Shown: positions 45,757 through 58,366 of the stretch, piece after piece | Layout of the letters: each line of letters begins with the position of its first letter | How positions within the stretch are numbered: position 1 is the first letter of the stretch | NCBI GenBank assembly: GCA_022496805.1 | Contig: CM040092.1 | Span: forward strand, 16,138,113-16,202,112 | Length of the DNA stretch: 64,000 nt | Origin: Pohlia nutans | Lineage: Eukaryota > Streptophyta > Bryopsida > Bryales > Mniaceae | Direction: 5' to 3' | Translations under genes and position numbers: made by a program | The notes under the pieces: generated by a model | What the model saw: the letters and a program-made list of their open reading frames with translations, nothing else | What the model was told of the DNA's origin: nothing | Databases searched by the model: none

Positions 45757-46330
45757 CCCCTAAAGGACCGGGGTGTGTTCAACGAAGTTCTTGATTTCTT
45801 GACTAGCTCTTGTAACAAGCTCAATTTTTCATAGGTGTGATGTAATTTTGACAATCAAAACAATTGAAATTAAAGAAGACTTACGTAGCTTTCGTGGAAA
45901 AAAAAGATCGACAACTTCGCACAATTTTCGAGAAAATGCCACCCTTGAGAAGATTGATGGAACTCGTTCGGGGTATCTTGAACATATGTTGAAGTCAGAT
46001 TGTCTAAAAGTGCTCCCAAAATTTTTGAAGTTTTTACAATACCTAGAGATCATCATTTTGAACATGTGCAAAAAATTCACGTAATTTGGAGGTGCGAGTA
46101 GGAAGATATGAGGGTCTAAAGTGATGCCGATAGAACTTCCTTGTAACTCAAACAAATCACCAAAAATCGCACAATTCATGAATTTTTGATCAAGAAGTAC
46201 CCAAGGATTCAACTCTCAAACGAAGCCAGGATGTCTTTGTTGCTCACCCTACAATTCACAACCCAAAAGCTCGAATTTCCTCACTTACTAGTTTCACAAG
46301 CCACATGGGGGCATCCCGATCCTTCACGGG
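45757..46330 (+). mobile_element. piggyBac-like MITE, 574 bp
   Basis: Left CCCCTAAAGGACCGGGGTG and right (reverse complement) CCCGTGAAGGATCGGGATG, TTAA at 45753-45756 and 46331-46334. The inner TIR is longer than in the other families (19 bp, 4 mismatches). A 127-codon minus frame (45829-46212) has no domain I recognise and no transposase motif. Confidence 0.8.
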
Positions 46331-46456
46331 TTAATTTGAAAAACAAAGTGATACTTCATAATCTCTGACGATTTCATCCACCATGTAGAATATACATTTT
46401 TACAAGAGATGTACAAGCAACGCACAAAAATTCGAGTGTGGTCTTACACTGATTAA

Positions 46457-46998
46457 CCCTTTAGCGCGCTAGCGTCCATATATTGGACGACGAATAGATT
46501 AAAGTTGTTTGATTTCCATCCAAAGTGGACAGTTTTCATCTACCAATTTCTTTTTTGGGTTCTTGTGTAACTTGACTATCCTTTGTATTGTGTGGATCTT
46601 CAAAATAGGTTATCATGATTTTTGGAAAAATAACACAATTGGTTTATGTCAAGTTTCATTCTTAGTTCAAAAAGTGAGACTTTAGACATGATTTTTCAAA
46701 ATAAGTAGAATCAAATAATGGAAACCATACCATCGCGTAGTGCATGTTATTCCAATTTCATTCCAATTTTTTTTAAATTTTTTTGTGTTAATTCGGGATT
46801 TTAAATTGAATTTCTAGAGAAAACCTTGCAAAATTATTTTAAAATTATTATTAAAAAATATGATACATCTAACCGTACAGATGTGATCTTCACATTGGCA
46901 TTTACAAATTTTCTTTGTACATCAACTCCATTTTTGGTTTCCATCAATCATTTTATAACACTTCTTTGAAAACGGTGTTGAATTTGGACGTTAAAGGG
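46457..46998 (+). mobile_element. piggyBac-like MITE, 542 bp
   Basis: Ends CCCTTTAGCGCGC and (reverse complement) CCCTTTAACGTCC, TTAA at 46453-46456 and 46999-47002. The subterminal palindrome CGTCCATATATTGGACG is at 46473-46489. Confidence 0.85.
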
Positions 46999-47002
46999 TT
47001 AA

Positions 47003-47388
47003 GAGAAGAAAAGGGAAGGTTACTTATTACCGGAAGAATTACGTGAATTCCGTACCATCGAATATCAAATGATAGGGAGTCGACCGACTAGTGCCTTTCT
47101 CGACCGCGTGGCTGCATAAGTAGAAGTCAAACTCCCGAGGGTGAACAATCTTGTCATCCAGGATAGTACCGGCATAACATTCAGTAGCCTTCAAGAAGTG
47201 TGCCTTTTTGTTTCATCCACCTTTACTTATGAACTGACCAGTGATTTGTAATTGAACGTGCTATTGAATCAAATAAATAATTATAGAACATTGTTCAATT
47301 ATAATTGAGGAGTGCTTTCAATTATCGTTCACCATAGTTGATTGCTCTTGCTTAATGCCACGTGCCCCCATAGCTACTGATGTGATGC
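47003..47388. other. Low-copy spacer
   Basis: No gene or repeat is recognised. Confidence 0.4.
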
Positions 47389-47439
47389 GGAATATCCCAC
47401 ATCATTTCATTGGGGGGATGAAATGATGTGGGATATTCC
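47389..47439. repeat. Perfect hairpin, 22-bp arms, 7-nt loop
   Basis: GGAATATCCCACATCATTTC-AT and its exact complement flank a TGGGGGG loop. Outside the arms the similarity continues imperfectly (TGATGTGATG / CACATCATT). Confidence 0.9.
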
Positions 47440-47739
47440 ACATCATTCTGTTGCGGGAAGGCAATACTCACAAAGGCTACTGAATGTTATGGGAGCCACA
47501 TTCAAATCCTGGCAACTAGAGAGAGAGCTGGGGAAGTAATCGCAGGGTCCTTGGCATACCTTTTATTGCAGATTTTCCCAAAGAGCCGAGTGTGACATAA
47601 GGAACTTCAAGGCATGTGAACATGGTGCCATGATGGTGCATTGAAATGCAATTTAGATAATTTGGTGCCAACCTCCATACCAACCTAGTATGGATAGAAT
47701 GACACTACAATGACCTATGTGCAGCATGTGGTGTCAAAA

Positions 47740-47940
47740 TGGCACCAAAATAGTCTGGCCCAACTTTTCTGATGGATGTCTCTTCTGGACCACTGCAACT
47801 GTAAAACAAGGCTCGTAGTCACACATAAATAATTCAATGCCCGCTCCATGTGCAACATCTTTGACTGCCTTCACCTCCGTTTCAAGCACCTCTCGAAATG
47901 GCCTTGCCCCACACCATCTCCATAGAAAATAATGACTTGC
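47740..47940 (-). pseudogene. Argonaute PIWI-domain relic
   Basis: The minus strand from 47939 reads IIFYGDGVGQGH, then, after a one-base loss in a T run near 47897, FREVLETEVKAVKD, then TVAVVQKRH. In plant AGO proteins the PIWI core has the same order: IIFYRDGV..GQF..VL..E, a spacer of about 25 residues, then VVQKRH. The Asp of FYGDGV corresponds to a catalytic residue of the slicer site; the Arg before Gly-Asp is changed. After VQKRH the similarity stops. No other AGO part is found nearby, so this is a small broken fragment of a gene for small-RNA-guided silencing. Confidence 0.7.
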
Positions 47941-48119
47941 AACCATCAGAAGGAACCATGACCTTATTACCAGGAAATAATGATAACGGTAAATTCTTGG
48001 TAATCACTTGCTAAATTGAACATTCATTTGCAAAACTTGCTATGAACAGCAATTTGACAGTAATGTTTACTAACCGGCAAGTGAATTGGACAAAGTTCCC
48101 TATGCATTAGAATTGGATT

Positions 48120-49564
48120 ACATTGAACAAATATTGGAAATAACTTGAATCATTCGAGTTATATATCTTTGATTTAATAATGAATAAAAATAAAAGTTTG
48201 ACAAAACTTCAATATGCATCTTGAGTAGAGCAACACCCAAAATTTGGAATTTTTTTTCTTTGGGACTAAATCTACGATATTCAAACCTCTAAGTGTCTAT
48301 AGGTTTTGGGCGGTACCTAAATGTATTTTTAGAATGAGCTTTCTTTTAATTTTTTGAGCGTCAACTCTAAAGAGCGTATATAAGCCATTGTTAATGTACG
48401 ACATCCATTGTAAAACACGTGTACGCTTGAATTTCAAATACCATGCCTAGATATTTTTTAAATAACTCTACACAAATAAACTTTGAAAATTCACTAAAAT
48501 CACAATTATAATACTCTCATCTTGTAATTCATTTCGATTGATTGACACTATATGACATATATAGTGTCACTTGAAGTTATTCACTTAAAACTTATTTTCG
48601 TTGGAAAGAGGTGCCTAAAGATCTTTTTTACTGCAATCAAAAGATAATTTTGTAAGTTGAAATTTTGCACATTATGCACCTTTGGCCATTCATTCCAAAA
48701 TTCATAAGATGATGAGTAATTTCAAATTCTTCATATGATTGAAACGATAATCACTTTAAGAATCAAATTCAAACATAATTTGACACTATTACTTAGTCCA
48801 ACGTAAGGATGTCATAGAAAAGTCATCATCTAGAACTCTTTCATCAATATATCAGCTTCAAAGAATGGATACAATGCACATTTTATAGCTCAAAACCTTA
48901 ACTTACATTTTTGCAAGAATAAATGCTCATATGGAAAGAAAGGACATTTTGAATTCAATTTCAATTTTTTTCCAAACATCCTTCCATTCACGTGAACGTA
49001 ATTACCTAACACACGGACGAAAACATCACCATTGACTAAAAATTGAACAGTGAATCTATAGACAATCCAAAAAACGGACGCCTATGCAACTACGGGTTCC
49101 GGATCCTACAATACAATGTCATGTCGGGTTCAAGTTGCTTATAAATTTGACTCCTGCCTCATCAAAACAAAGTCCCTTGATATCCCTTCCCAAATTTGTA
49201 ATGTGCTCGATATGACACCCATGGACCTACAAATTGAAAGGGACATTCCTACTCTAACCCTCTACTGCTTTCAATATTAAATCAATTTTGCACCTCTTAC
49301 AACTCCTCAAAGTTCCCACATACTATGCTGAAATTTCACATACTATGCTGAAATTTAGGGCCAGAAAAAATTTGTAAGCATAATGTACCCGGCTGTACAA
49401 GTGTAGGCTAAGTAACATGAGCGCCACCTACATCGTGAAAATTCCCACCGTCTTCAAACAAACAAATATTCACTTGCCGTGAATTCCAATCCAGAATCAG
49501 TCTTGGCCACCCAGCCGGAATCGCCAGAACATGCTTAAACTAGTAGTTGTGCTCCGAGTGGTGC
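48120..49564. repeat. Duplicated upstream segment, copy D
   Basis: Parallel to 4900-6378. Near 49565 it keeps the uninterrupted gtgcTTAAactcaactcgg that is split by the MITE at 6383. An 18-bp tandem duplication (CACATACTATGCTGAAATTT) is near 49317. No gene. Confidence 0.75.
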
Positions 49565-49703
49565 TTAAACTCAACTCGGAATGGTGCTTATAGTGAACTT
49601 GTGTATAACGTGAGCCGTAACTCGGAGTGGTGCTTAAAGTGAGCCTGTGTACAAAGTGAGCCGCAACTGGGAGTAGACTTCACGCAACTTCCCGAAATCA
49701 GGC

Positions 49704-49711
49704 TATAAAAG
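49704..49711 (+). promoter_or_regulatory. TATA box of the core unit, copy D
   Basis: TATAAAAG, 120 bp before the ATG at 49824. Confidence 0.6.
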
Positions 49712-49823
49712 GGCCATTCGTCCTCCTTCGTCTTCATTCCGCTTGCATCGACATCGCAGGTACTCGAGCGGGAGCTGGGCCCCAAGCCCAGCGCTGTGGG
49801 GCTAATCGCCTCACCTCTCCTCC

Positions 49824-50037
49824 ATGGAGAGTAAGCAATCTGAAGGGGGCAGGACGGCCCTGTCGAATTTTCTCACGAAAATCCATACTTACACGCTCTT
49901 GCAAATGAACTTACGATGCTCTCAAGCCGTTCTTCATTGCAAGTCGCCTCAGGAAGAACCATGCGTATGTATCCATGAACCGAAGGATGCACAACACACA
50001 GCAGCTCCAAGCAAAAGCAGAAAATATTGACAAGTAA
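49824..50037 (+). pseudogene. MESK short frame, copy D
   Basis: Same sequence and same frame-breaking TTACG insertion as copy C. Confidence 0.35.
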
Positions 50038-50099
50038 GTTGGTAGACAATGCATGATCATCTGTTTCTTCAGCAGAAGATCCATGTGACTGCTGTAACA

Positions 50100-51560
50100 A
50101 CCTCGACGAATGTCGATGTAGCATACTTACCGTTTACCAAGTCGAAGAGGTGATCCTTCCCTTCAAGAAATCCTCATGCTGAGACTCATTAGCCAACTTC
50201 TTGAACAAATCCCGACTTCAAATTCGCCACTTCCTACAAAGACTAAAAATACCCGACAATCTCAGCATCCAAAACACTCTGTGCATCATGTTCTTGTTGT
50301 CCACGATGGAGTAATACTCCATCAAACCTCGCATGATGTCGCAGAATCTCCTCGGTTTACAGATGAATCCACGCACTCCTGCCTCCAGGAAACTCCGCAT
50401 TCACAGCAAAGCCCGGATCCTCAAGCTTCGTTACAATCTCATTCACTGGAGCTTCCAAGACAATGCGGCCCAAAGCACGCTCTGCTCGTTTTTCACCCAC
50501 GAAGCTCTCCCACGTATTTCCTGTTTCTTGTTCCCATCAAAACTCCCACATACTTTCCCCTTCTCAGAGGCTAAATGGAAGATTTGCACACTATCATCCT
50601 CCATTTGCAGCTTCAGGATTCCATTCAAGTATGACCTAATTTCGTCCCGGGCCTTCACGGCTAGAAGTTTCGGCCCTTTCACTCCCATTATCCACTGATC
50701 ACCATAGCGAATATAATGAATCTTGGAAAGTACTGGATCTAGGGTTACCAGTGGGTTGTCCCGAAGCCAAGCATCAAACTCACTCAAACACACGTTGGTG
50801 AACAAAGCCCAGAGTATACCATCCTTGGAAACCCCTGTTCAGTTATGAAACCGATCAGCAGTTTTCAGAAGCCCTGCATTGACAAGCTTTCAGTACAACC
50901 TGCTGGTCGTTCACGGCTCGCATTGGTATCTCCGCCAACACAGAATGATCCAAATTCTTCAGTGATCCATGAGTGGTGGCAGTAATCCTCCACGTCGCGC
51001 CAGTCCACTTGCGTACTCGCCGCAACTTTGCTTGAGCGGAGATTTCCAAGGGACATCGCAAATCTTGACCGGCTCGAAAATCAACCTCGAGACCTCCTGA
51101 TGAGCTGATCGGTGAACGGAGGCGATCCTATGAATTTCCCATCAATGGATTCGTTCTCAAGAACAGGCTGGAATTGAAACGGCCTATTTTTCATCTGCTC
51201 GACGACTCGGTGAATTGAACTCTCGGAGAAAGACGGCGCGTCCGCCTTGTTCTTCCGCAAATTGCGGTGAATTGAACTCCCGGAGAAAGACGGCGCGTCC
51301 GCCCTGTTCTTCCGCAAATTGCGATAGGCCGCTTCGTGAATGTCAGGGTCGATAAACGTGGCGTATATGCAACGGCCATCACTTTTAATCCAAACCCTTA
51401 CCCTAATCCGGGGTTACGCTTAACAATTCGCGAATTGCAATCCATGAAGTCAGGAAACCGAACCTATCCATGATCGAGGCTCCAGTCGGGCACCATTGCG
51501 AGACGCTGCTCTATTTCCTGAAACCCAAGCGGAATCTTCTCGTGCACTGGCTCGCAACAT
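50100..51560 (-). pseudogene. Maturase relic, copy D
   Basis: Carries a continuous RT3 start, RRVRKWTGATWRITATTHG, where copy C has a stop. RT4 and RT5 are in one frame that continues past YGDQ (codons 50695-50706) into IMGVKGPKLLAVKARDEIRS, thanks to loss of six bases relative to copy B. Domain X reads LMEYYSIVDNKNMMHRVFWM. The 57-bp unit is doubled (51210-51325). Frameshifts remain in RT2-RT3 and the thumb. This copy is the best witness of the ancestral frame across RT5. Confidence 0.78.
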
Positions 51561-52681
51561 CCTTGAGGCACCCTCGATCAAGTGCAGAAACAGAACACCA
51601 TTGATGCTAAAGAAATAGGATCCCTGACCCTAAAATTCTCTACAGCCACTAAGTGCATCAATGTAATACACAATGTAATACACATTGCATTGTAATACAC
51701 ATCCTCGATTGCCGGCTACGATTGTCCAGAGGAAACCGTGTACAGAAAATCCTGGACTTAAGGACGGGTGGTTGCGAGAGAGGCCCTGATTTTCGTGTGT
51801 AACTCGTAGGGGCAATTGAGCGCTGCAGTTGTGTAAGAGAACTTCATTACATCATTGAAATCTTCATACACTGTGGATGGATAATTGTCGTGGGTACAGT
51901 CATCCATTTGGACAAATTATCATGTGTTTGAACGAATTTTCATCCATGTGAACAATAGTTCTTTAAATTCGGATGAATTTTACTACGGTAGTTTGGGAAA
52001 ATAATTACTAGTGTGCCTGTTCAAAAATACTGTGAGCCTCACTATATGGTGATTTCAGTGTAGAAGGAATAAAAATATTTAAAAATATAATATTGTACCC
52101 GGATGTTAGCTGCTCATGGGGAATATTTTATTTTTCATCCAACTGTTGTGAATATTTTCTAATTGTATGTGGACGTTCTCGAAGATTATCTTTTTCACCA
52201 CTGGAAATAGAATTTTTTGGAAAATGAATCCATATAATTTTAATTCTCTCTTTTAATAATTTTTTTTTTTTGTTGATCATGACAGTTGAATACATTAATT
52301 GTTGTGGGATTTAGAGAATGGTCCATTTTAGCAACTAGTGAGACCATTGAGAAAAGGTATTTAAATCCATGTATTTCAAAAGTGGATTTAGGGAGTGGAT
52401 TATTTGTGCAATTCGAATCATACTTTCAACTATATGTAAGCCAGTTAATGTGCAAAGCAAATAGTATGATATCATTTATCATGACAAATTGCTAATTGTA
52501 AACGAAGAAAGTAGCATTTAGAGGATATATTGGCCTCATTAAAAGGTTAGTGAGTTGGAGAGGCTAACTAAATTTGAAGGTGGGTCCGAGTATTAATTGT
52601 GAAGTTTTCATTCAAACTTTGGAGGTGTTGGGATATTGCACTACTAGAGATGCCCTTAGGTAAAATTACCTAAAATTGTCA
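51561..52681. repeat. Shared 3' tail of the block, copy D
   Basis: Parallel to 27906-29033. It lacks the TA tract. No gene. Confidence 0.8.
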
Positions 52682-53067
52682 CATTAACCCCTAAGCGTTC
52701 ACACTGCACTTACACTATCAAACCTCATAAATTTCTCACATTTTTTATATATACTATATTGGTTCTAATATTTTTTACATGTAATTTATTGTCAAGCCGG
52801 TTTACCTTGACTTCTTCAACTGTTGCAATGGCAACACTTTGATGCCCACGTGTACAAATAAGTGGCCATGGAGGTCCTATGTTTTCTTCAAGGTTGTTAA
52901 ATGTGCCTACATTCATGAGGATATAGCATTTGGATTTTTGTGATGATAGGATTAGTTTTCTTCATTCCCATAGTGCTTTGTTGTGTGGTTTGATTCTAAT
53001 GGCATGGATATGGTGATGGTTATATTTTAAGAGTGCATGGAGCCGTGTATCTCCATATAGGGAGTTA
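52682..53067 (+). mobile_element. Solo piggyBac-like left end, copy D
   Basis: TTAA and CCCCTAAGCGTTCACACTGC, no right partner. Confidence 0.45.
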
Positions 53068-53385
53068 CATACATCACAAACGTAGAAAGTCATGTTTTTG
53101 CAATGTTTCACGCATGTTATTGAGGTGAAGAGGGGTGATTACGTTCGACATACGTTTTATGTATGTTTATTGTAGAAAAAACGTACGAAGAACATGTTAC
53201 AAACATGTAAATCTTATTATGATGTGTTTTTTCATGTTTGTAATATGTCATTCGTACGATTTTTACACGATAAACATATGTAAAACGTATGTCGACCGTA
53301 ATCACCCCTTTCATCTCACTTACATACACGTGTAAAACATTGCAAAAACATGACTTGCCAAGTTTGTAATGTATAGGACATGTGA
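53068..53385. repeat. Foldback palindrome, copy D
   Basis: Same as 21286 and 29420. Confidence 0.85.
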
Positions 53386-54555
53386 TTGATGGAAATCTTT
53401 TTATACCAAATGATAGTTATGTTTTGGGTGTTTTTACGCTAGGATGTCGTAGTTCTCAACAAAAATAGTTTTTGATGTTGTAAAGCATTTGCATTAGTGA
53501 CGTAATATAATAAATAGGGAAAATACCCAAAAAAAATTAACATAATAAAATTGGAATCTTTTGGAATATTTTCAAGACATCTTATATATTTTGAAATCAT
53601 TTGGAATATTCTCATAATCTTTGGGAATATTAATGTTGATGTCATTCGATTGGCTTACAAACCACATTGAATGCATATTCCTGCCACACCAAAAGCTCCG
53701 TTTTGATTAGCCAATCAAGCTCGTAAGATTTTTAATTGGGAATTCGTCATTTTAAGGGGCGTTAAATGGAATGGGACAAAAATTGTCGCCATAAACCTCT
53801 TATATCCACTTTGCTCACAAAGTCTTTAAGAATCTTTTTCAAATTCGATACCTTTTTGTAATAGTAATCGCGAAAAATTATTGCCATCACTATATCTTCA
53901 ATGAAACGTATCAATTAAGGCAATAACGTATTTATATCACAACGTCACGGAATGCAATATATTACATTGTGTGAGCCACCTAACCGGTTAACCATCCACG
54001 GTAAACTATTACCGTAGTATTTGGTAATCTTTTCTATATTCTTTATCTTTATTCGTGGCGTTTTATCAAATAAAAATGATTGGAGTATTTTTGTGGATTG
54101 TTTTGTGATCTTATTTACGTTTTTGTCATGAAATGAATTTATTGCATGAATGCCATAAGTTAGTAACCTTTTATGACTAACCGTGGGTTTGGACATTTCA
54201 TTAAGGTGAGTACCATTTCTAGTACTCTCGGTGAGGGTTTAGAAGTGGGAGAATTGTAGGACTTAGAATTAGTATGAATAAGACCAAGAGATAACTAGGA
54301 GGTTGAGTAAAAGGGGGGGGGGGTTATCTATAATTGAAGATTGGATGAAACTTAGTGGATGGATGAAATCAATGAAGGAGGAAATCATGAAAAACGTGTA
54401 TGTAGACTTGTATTTCTAATTTCATATTGAAGTGTGCTACACCAATGGTGGTGACTAACTCTGGCAATTTAAGACGCACAACTTTGTACTATGGCTTGCA
54501 TCTCCTTGCAGGAGTGTGAAGAGCAATAAGTACATTGTACGCATGCTACATCTTT
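53386..54555. other. Block spacer, copy D
   Basis: Parallel to 29731-30911. It contains a G10-11 run near 54313. No supported gene. Confidence 0.5.
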
Positions 54556-54559
54556 TTAA

Positions 54560-55134
54560 CCCCTAAACGTTAACAGAAAGAACAACTAACAGATTCAAAC
54601 CCTTCTCACGTTCTCATCAATGCTTGGATGAAAGTCATTTAATTTTTTGGAGATTCTTTACCAAGTTGTTGTCCTATTAACGGATGGATTTAGTCATACT
54701 TGATTGCATATTTTTCTAAAATTACAAATGTAGAAGTATGGCAAGTCGTTGACCAATCCAAAATTGCATTGACTGTAGTTCAAAAGTGGCCTTGCAAAAA
54801 TGAGGTCATAGATTTAAGAAACACAAAAATTTCAAAGAATCACCACGTTTAAGAGTATCTCATTTCAAATTCATTCCAACAACTTTTACTGAAAAAATAT
54901 TAAAATTTTGTTTGTAATCAAATTTAGAAGGAATTTTTAATTTAAACTTTCAAATTTTATAATTAAATATTGGTGATAGTATTAGTGAATCAAACCGTAC
55001 GGATGGAATCTAAAACCAGTGAAAATCTAGAACTTTCATTTGTATATCAATTCCAAAATATTCTTCTAAATGGTAGTTTATGATGTTTTTTTCTCAAATT
55101 GTCAATTCCAGGGACACCCTGGTACATTTAGGGG
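54560..55134 (+). mobile_element. piggyBac-like MITE (PB580), 575 bp
   Basis: TTAA at 54556-54559 and 55135-55138, ends CCCCTAAACGTTAACAG and ACATTTAGGGG. Left flank as in 30916, right flank as in 16138. Confidence 0.87.
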
Positions 55135-55138
55135 TTAA

Positions 55139-55385
55139 GCATCACTTTGTGATTACTTTTATGATGGTTAATAGTTGATTTCACTCAAAAGTGTTCACTA
55201 TATTGTGATTGGTTCTTTGTGATTTCAATTGAAGGCTGGTTTATTGTGATGTCATTTGAAGGCTGATTTTTTGTGATTTCATTTGAAGGCTGATTTTTTT
55301 GTGATTTCAACCGAGGACTGGTTCGTATTACTCCAAATGTGCACAATATTGACCTGTACATGAAAACTACAACTTCCACACTCCT
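55139..55385. repeat. Inter-element flank, inverted copy
   Basis: Reverse of 25243-25463. No gene. Confidence 0.7.
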
Positions 55386-55389
55386 TTAA

Positions 55390-56665
55390 TCCGTAAATAT
55401 CGTTGCAGCCAGAATATGGAAGATGGATGTATTTATAGTGAAGTTTCAAGTTTTATTTTAACCCCTAACTGCCTAAGCGTCCATTTTTTGGACGATGTAC
55501 AGATTTCATCCGTAGATTCTCATCCGTTATGCACTTTTTGCAGTGTAGAATTTTTACTTGTAGATTCTATGGGAAGTTAGCTTCATGCACATGTGATCCG
55601 ATTAAAAAGGGGATGATTTGTGAAATTTTTATGCCTCATTTCATGTTGAAGTGATTCACCCAAAAATTTGAATATTTCAGTGTTAAAATGCTCCAAAAAA
55701 AGTCAACTCATAAAATTAAGCAACCAAATAATCTCCAAAAATCACTACACTTAGAGTATTACATTTCAACTTGTCACAAAGAATTTTATCCGTGGATTGT
55801 CAATATCTTATTCGTAATTGAATTACAAAATAATTTTGAATTTCACGTTTCAAATTTTATACAAAATTATTGGTAATAGCAAGCATAGATCTAACCGTAT
55901 GGATAGAATCTAAAATTCATAATGTACAACTTTTGTTCATATATCAAGTTCAAAATATCCCTCTAGGTTGCATTTTATAATGCATCTTTGCAAAACTACC
56001 GAATTTGGAGAGGGCTCTAGGCATTTAGGGGTTAAGTCATTCGTGCTATTTGAGTTAAATTCAATACATTTCAGCTATTTTGGGATTTTACATGGGGTCC
56101 CAACCCGTGGGTCCCAACGATACACAAAGTCAAAAAAACGGTTCACCATGTAGTGTATTTTTGAATTTTATGTTTTTTTTGCTTAAAATGAATTTAGGCC
56201 ATGAAAATGAGTTCTATTGCATTTGAACTTACCTAAAAAAACGAAGCTTACCAACTCTAGTTTCTACTCTACTTTGAATTTTTGTTTTAAATCTAAAACT
56301 TGAATATTTTATTGGAGTTACAAGTTTGGTAGGTATTACCATGGTGTAGAGATTTTCTAAATTTAAATACACGGATGATATTCATTTTTTGTAAGTCTCT
56401 TCATTGTAATTTACACCTTTGGTAAGAAAATCATAATTTTTGAGTATATTTTTGAAATTGATATGAATTTTTAAAATCATTTCAAAAAATCACACTAATT
56501 TTCATTTTTCACCAAAAGAGTTATGAAAAAGTCATGATTAGTAGTATACACATGACTTCATTAACTGGAAATATGAAGCTGAATTCTTATCTTGTTTTTT
56601 AGTGCCAAAATTGAGTGTCATATGCATGGCATGATTCCATGGTCATAGGCCCAGACTTTTAGGGG
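55390..56665 (-). mobile_element. piggyBac-like MITE (PB700) split by a nested MITE
   Basis: In reverse orientation, from TTAATCCGTAAATATCG (55386) to ACTTTTAGGGG (56665). The body matches 24541-25238 once the insert at 55462-56031 is removed. The outer right flank is TGGA rather than TTAA, a decayed or exchanged end. Confidence 0.75.
55462..56031 (+). mobile_element. Nested piggyBac-like MITE, 570 bp
   Basis: TTAA at 55458-55461 and 56032-56035, ends CCCCTAACTGCC and GGCATTTAGGGG. The palindrome CGTCCATTTTTTGGACG is at 55488-55504. The paralogous uninserted site at 16449 reads ttttattttgagtcattc, equal to the expected empty site with one G/A difference in the TTAA. Confidence 0.85.
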
Positions 56666-56669
56666 TGGA

Positions 56670-56945
56670 GTCCTTAACTCTTGAACATTGTTGTGCTCCG
56701 ATTATGAACACCGAATGAAAATAAATGCCTTGTGTAACAACTTGAAATTAAAGTTGATCATTTGATAATTGTATACCGGTAAGTGGAAATGGATCAAAGT
56801 ATGTCACGACAATTTGCACAAGCAAATGCAAAACCAAAATGTCAACCGGCACCCGACAACAATCCATAATGGACATACAAAAAGACAGAGATCTCTAGAG
56901 ATAGCCAAATTTAATAGCACAAGCCACCTTGTAATGTATTTGTCC
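56670..56945. other. Spacer before the large duplication
   Basis: 56690-56770 matches 24480-24535 in reverse. 56780-56940 has no copy in the window and no gene. Confidence 0.45.
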
Positions 56946-56947
56946 TC

Positions 56948-57606
56948 TATAAATAAGATAAAATTTCAAATTATTATATTTTTAGTAGATGAAGGCATGT
57001 GTCTACTACAAGCCATAGCTTGTTCACAAGTTTTGGTGAAAGATTGAAATTACTATGATATTTTGAAGTGATTGTAAAGAAAATTCATATCAATTACAAA
57101 ATGTACTAAAAAATTCCTACTTTTTTACCAAAGGTGTAAATTACAATGAAGAACATTACAAGAAATGAAAATCAGCCATGCATCTAAATTTAGTTTTTTT
57201 TCCTATTCCATGGTAATACATGTATTACTCCAATAATGCACTCAATTTGCAGAGTTTTCCAAAAATTCAAAGTGGAGTAGAAACTAGACTTGGTAAGCTT
57301 CATTTTGTTGGTTAAGCTCGAATGAAATAGAATTTATACTCATGGCCTAATGTTAGTTTAAGTAGAATAAACAAAAGGATCCAAAATACACTACACGGTG
57401 AACCGTTTCTACGACTCTTTTTGTAGTTGGGACCCCATATAAAATCCAAAAATAGCTTGAATGATCCGAATTTAACTTGAAGAGGTGGCATGACCAACAA
57501 AAATCCTTCACAAAACAAATTGTATGAAAATCATCCATGTAGCAGTTGGAATTGAATGGTGAGTTACATTCATAAGCCAATTTTTGGCCTCCCAGGCGTT
57601 TAGGGG
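56948..57606 (+). mobile_element. PB700 element, left end lost
   Basis: Copy of 17102-17820 with its first about 60 bp replaced by other DNA. Right TTAA 57607-57610. Confidence 0.8.
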
Positions 57607-57638
57607 TTAAACTAAACTTTGAGTGGTGCTTCAACTAA

Positions 57639-58366
57639 TCCCTAAACTGCCTGGCCCTATGACCATGGAATCATGCTTTACATGTAACACTCATTTTTTC
57701 CACTTTAAATAAGAAAGAATTCAACATTATATCGTTAGTAGATGAAGCCATGCGTCTACTACAAATCATGAACTTTTCGTAAATTTTGGTGAAAATTTGA
57801 AATTACTATAATTTTTTAAAGAAGTTTGAAAGAAAATTCATATCAAATAGAAAACGTACTCAAAAATTCCGAATTTTTTACCAGAGATGTAAAGTACAAT
57901 GAAGAACATTACAGTAAATCAAAATCATCCATGTCTCTAAATTTAGACATTTCAAATACACCATGGTAATACATGTTGAACTTGTAACTCCAATAAGACA
58001 CTCAATTTTCAATTTTTTCTCCAAAAATTCAAAGTGGAGTAGAAACTAGACCCGGTAAACTTCATTTTATTAGTTAAGCTCAAATGCAATAGAACTCATT
58101 TTCATGGCCTAAATTTAGTTTATGTAGAAAATAGAAAAAAATGTAAAATACTCTACATGGTGAACCGTTTTTACTACTTTTTTTGTACTTTGGGACCATG
58201 TAAAACCTAAAAATAGGTTGAATGGCTTTAATTTAACTTGAAGAGGTGGCATGAACAAACAAAATCCTTCACAAAAGAATTGGATGGAAATCATCCGCGT
58301 AGCAATTGGAATTGAATAATCAGTTCCATTCATAAGGCACTTTTTGGTCTGGGCGGCGTTTAGGGG
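57639..58366 (+). mobile_element. PB700 element flanked by CTAA, duplicate
   Basis: Copy of 17853-18579. CTAA at 57635-57638 and 58367-58370. The first base of the left end is T instead of C. Confidence 0.82.

Noticed and set aside
45829..46212. 127-codon minus frame inside a piggyBac-like element as a possible transposase
   Set aside because: Too short, without a DDD catalytic triad or the C-terminal Cys-rich finger expected for piggyBac transposase.
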